A program made the translations under genes and the position numbers. 6,123 nt of DNA, from NCBI GenBank assembly GCA_030550735.1, contig JAUQOT010000024.1, forward strand, positions 1 through 6,123, written 5' to 3'. This DNA comes from Patescibacteria group bacterium. Its GTDB lineage: Bacteria > Patescibacteriota > Minisyncoccia > UBA6257 > HR35. The notes beneath the pieces were generated by a model. It ran no database searches. It worked only from the letters and a program-made list of their open reading frames with translations, and was not told where the DNA came from. Shown one piece after another: positions 5,490 through 6,123 of this stretch (positions within the stretch are counted from its first letter, which is position 1; each line of letters opens with the position of its first letter).

Positions 5490-6123
5490 TTAATCATAAA
5501 AACTTATGAAACTAACTAAAAAATGAGGGATTTTGATTCGAACATGTACATCTTCTGGAGTGTTGTTTCTAATTAAGATCGAATTTTCATTTCTAAATTC
5601 AACTATTATAACGTTTTCTTGGTTTTGATTTTGTATTTTTTCTACACGTCCATCTGGGGTTATAATCAAATATTTGTTTTTTTCTAGTATTTCTTTATTT
5701 CTCCTAAAAACACTAAATAAATTAAAAGAAGGATCATCAACTTCATAATATAACGAACCTTCTTTGTTATCAATTTTTAATTTTTTTCCGCTGTTTAAAA
5801 TAATAATTTCAACCCCAGGATCACCTATCATATAAACAGGGATTTCCATAAATCCACCTGCAGGAAGAAGATATACTTTAAAAAAATGACTTAATCCTTC
5901 TTTTGGATCTTTTACTTCTATAGTTAAACCGGGAATAAACTCTACATATGTTTCTAAAAAAGATTTTTTTCTCCTGTGGGGAAGTATATTTGATTCACTT
6001 AAAATTTTTAAAGCCTCTTCAATTAATTCGATACCTTTTGATAAATTTGATTCCTCTTCTTTTCTTTCTTCTTCTGAAAGATTAAGTTTTTTTGCTTTCA
6101 CATCTAACCACAAATCAACATAC
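5490..6123 (-). CDS. Protein of unknown function, N-terminus cut by window edge
   Basis: The minus-strand frame is open to the right edge. 210 complete codons are visible before the TAA stop at 5490-5492. A TTG at 6113 could be mistaken for the start, but no ribosome binding site precedes it within the few visible bases and the frame continues upstream (Tyr-Val-Asp-Leu-Trp), so I treat the gene as partial. I do not recognise the product. Visible residues about 12-44 are highly charged and probably helical (EEERKEEE followed by GIELIEEALKIL). The rest looks beta-rich, with alternating hydrophobic stretches such as YLLPAGGFMEIPVYMIG and VIIVEFRNENSILIRN, suggesting a sandwich or barrel-like fold. 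There is no cysteine cluster, P-loop or hydrophobic membrane-length helix in the visible part. It is transcribed convergently with the tRNA and separately from the replication block. Codon bias matches its neighbours, so nothing suggests recent transfer. Confidence 0.75.
   Translation of the reverse strand, partial: YVDLWLDVKAKKLNLSEEERKEEESNLSKGIELIEEALKILSESNILPHRRKKSFLETYVEFIPGLTIEVKDPKEGLSHFFKVYLLPAGGFMEIPVYMIGDPGVEIIILNSGKKLKIDNKEGSLYYEVDDPSFNLFSVFRRNKEILEKNKYLIITPDGRVEKIQNQNQENVIIVEFRNENSILIRNNTPEDVHVRIKIPHFLVSFISFYD

Noticed and set aside
6111..6113. TTG as the start of the minus-strand gene
   Set aside because: The frame stays open to the window edge and no ribosome binding site is seen before it in the few visible bases, so the gene more likely begins outside the window.
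1..6123. CRISPR array, insertion sequence, riboswitch or novel defence system
   Set aside because: I saw no regularly spaced direct repeats, no transposase, no terminal inverted repeats and no spacer long enough to hold a structured leader. The only non-coding stretches are 50 bp and 9 bp around the tRNA.

Overview
The window is a strongly AT-rich, gene-dense bacterial fragment with almost no intergenic DNA. It carries five plus-strand coding regions packed end to end (1-5359), a tRNA-Gln gene (5410-5480) and one minus-strand gene of unknown function running off the right edge (5490-6123). UGA is used as a stop (1006-1008), no in-frame UGA interrupts any gene, and Trp is written UGG, so the standard bacterial code fits. 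Low G+C, tight overlaps, a short clamp-loader protein, an EF-P with arginine at its tip, a tRNA without encoded CCA and a neighbouring DNA-translocase ATPase together suggest a streamlined genome. Candidate Phyla Radiation/Patescibacteria is my best guess. This is inference, because no marker here proves the lineage.

Layout. Region 1 (1-1008) is the C-terminal part of a P-loop DNA-translocase/type IV coupling-protein-like ATPase ending in a Cys4 zinc ribbon. Region 2 (995-5359) is an information-processing block: efp (elongation factor P), dnaG (primase), rpoD (primary sigma factor) and dnaX (clamp-loader ATPase, gamma length). Junctions are a 14-bp overlap, 0 bp, an 8-bp overlap and 2 bp, so the genes are very probably one transcription unit with translational coupling. 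The dnaG-rpoD pair recalls the classical macromolecular-synthesis operon (rpsU-dnaG-rpoD in E. coli), here with efp upstream and dnaX downstream. Region 3 (5360-5489) is a 50-bp spacer with a perfect TATAAT, then tRNA-Gln(UUG), then 9 bp. Region 4 is the convergent minus-strand gene, which I do not recognise.

How the genes work together. DnaG makes primers and DnaX powers sliding-clamp loading for the replicative polymerase. RpoD directs RNA polymerase to housekeeping promoters, and EF-P rescues ribosomes stalled at proline runs. Co-expression would tie replication initiation, transcription and translation capacity together. I found no CRISPR array, insertion sequence, phage gene or convincing novel system. 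The points most worth a second look are the Lys-to-Arg change at the EF-P tip, the DnaX lacking tau domains, unusual promoter-melting residues in sigma region 2.3, and the unrecognised right-hand gene.
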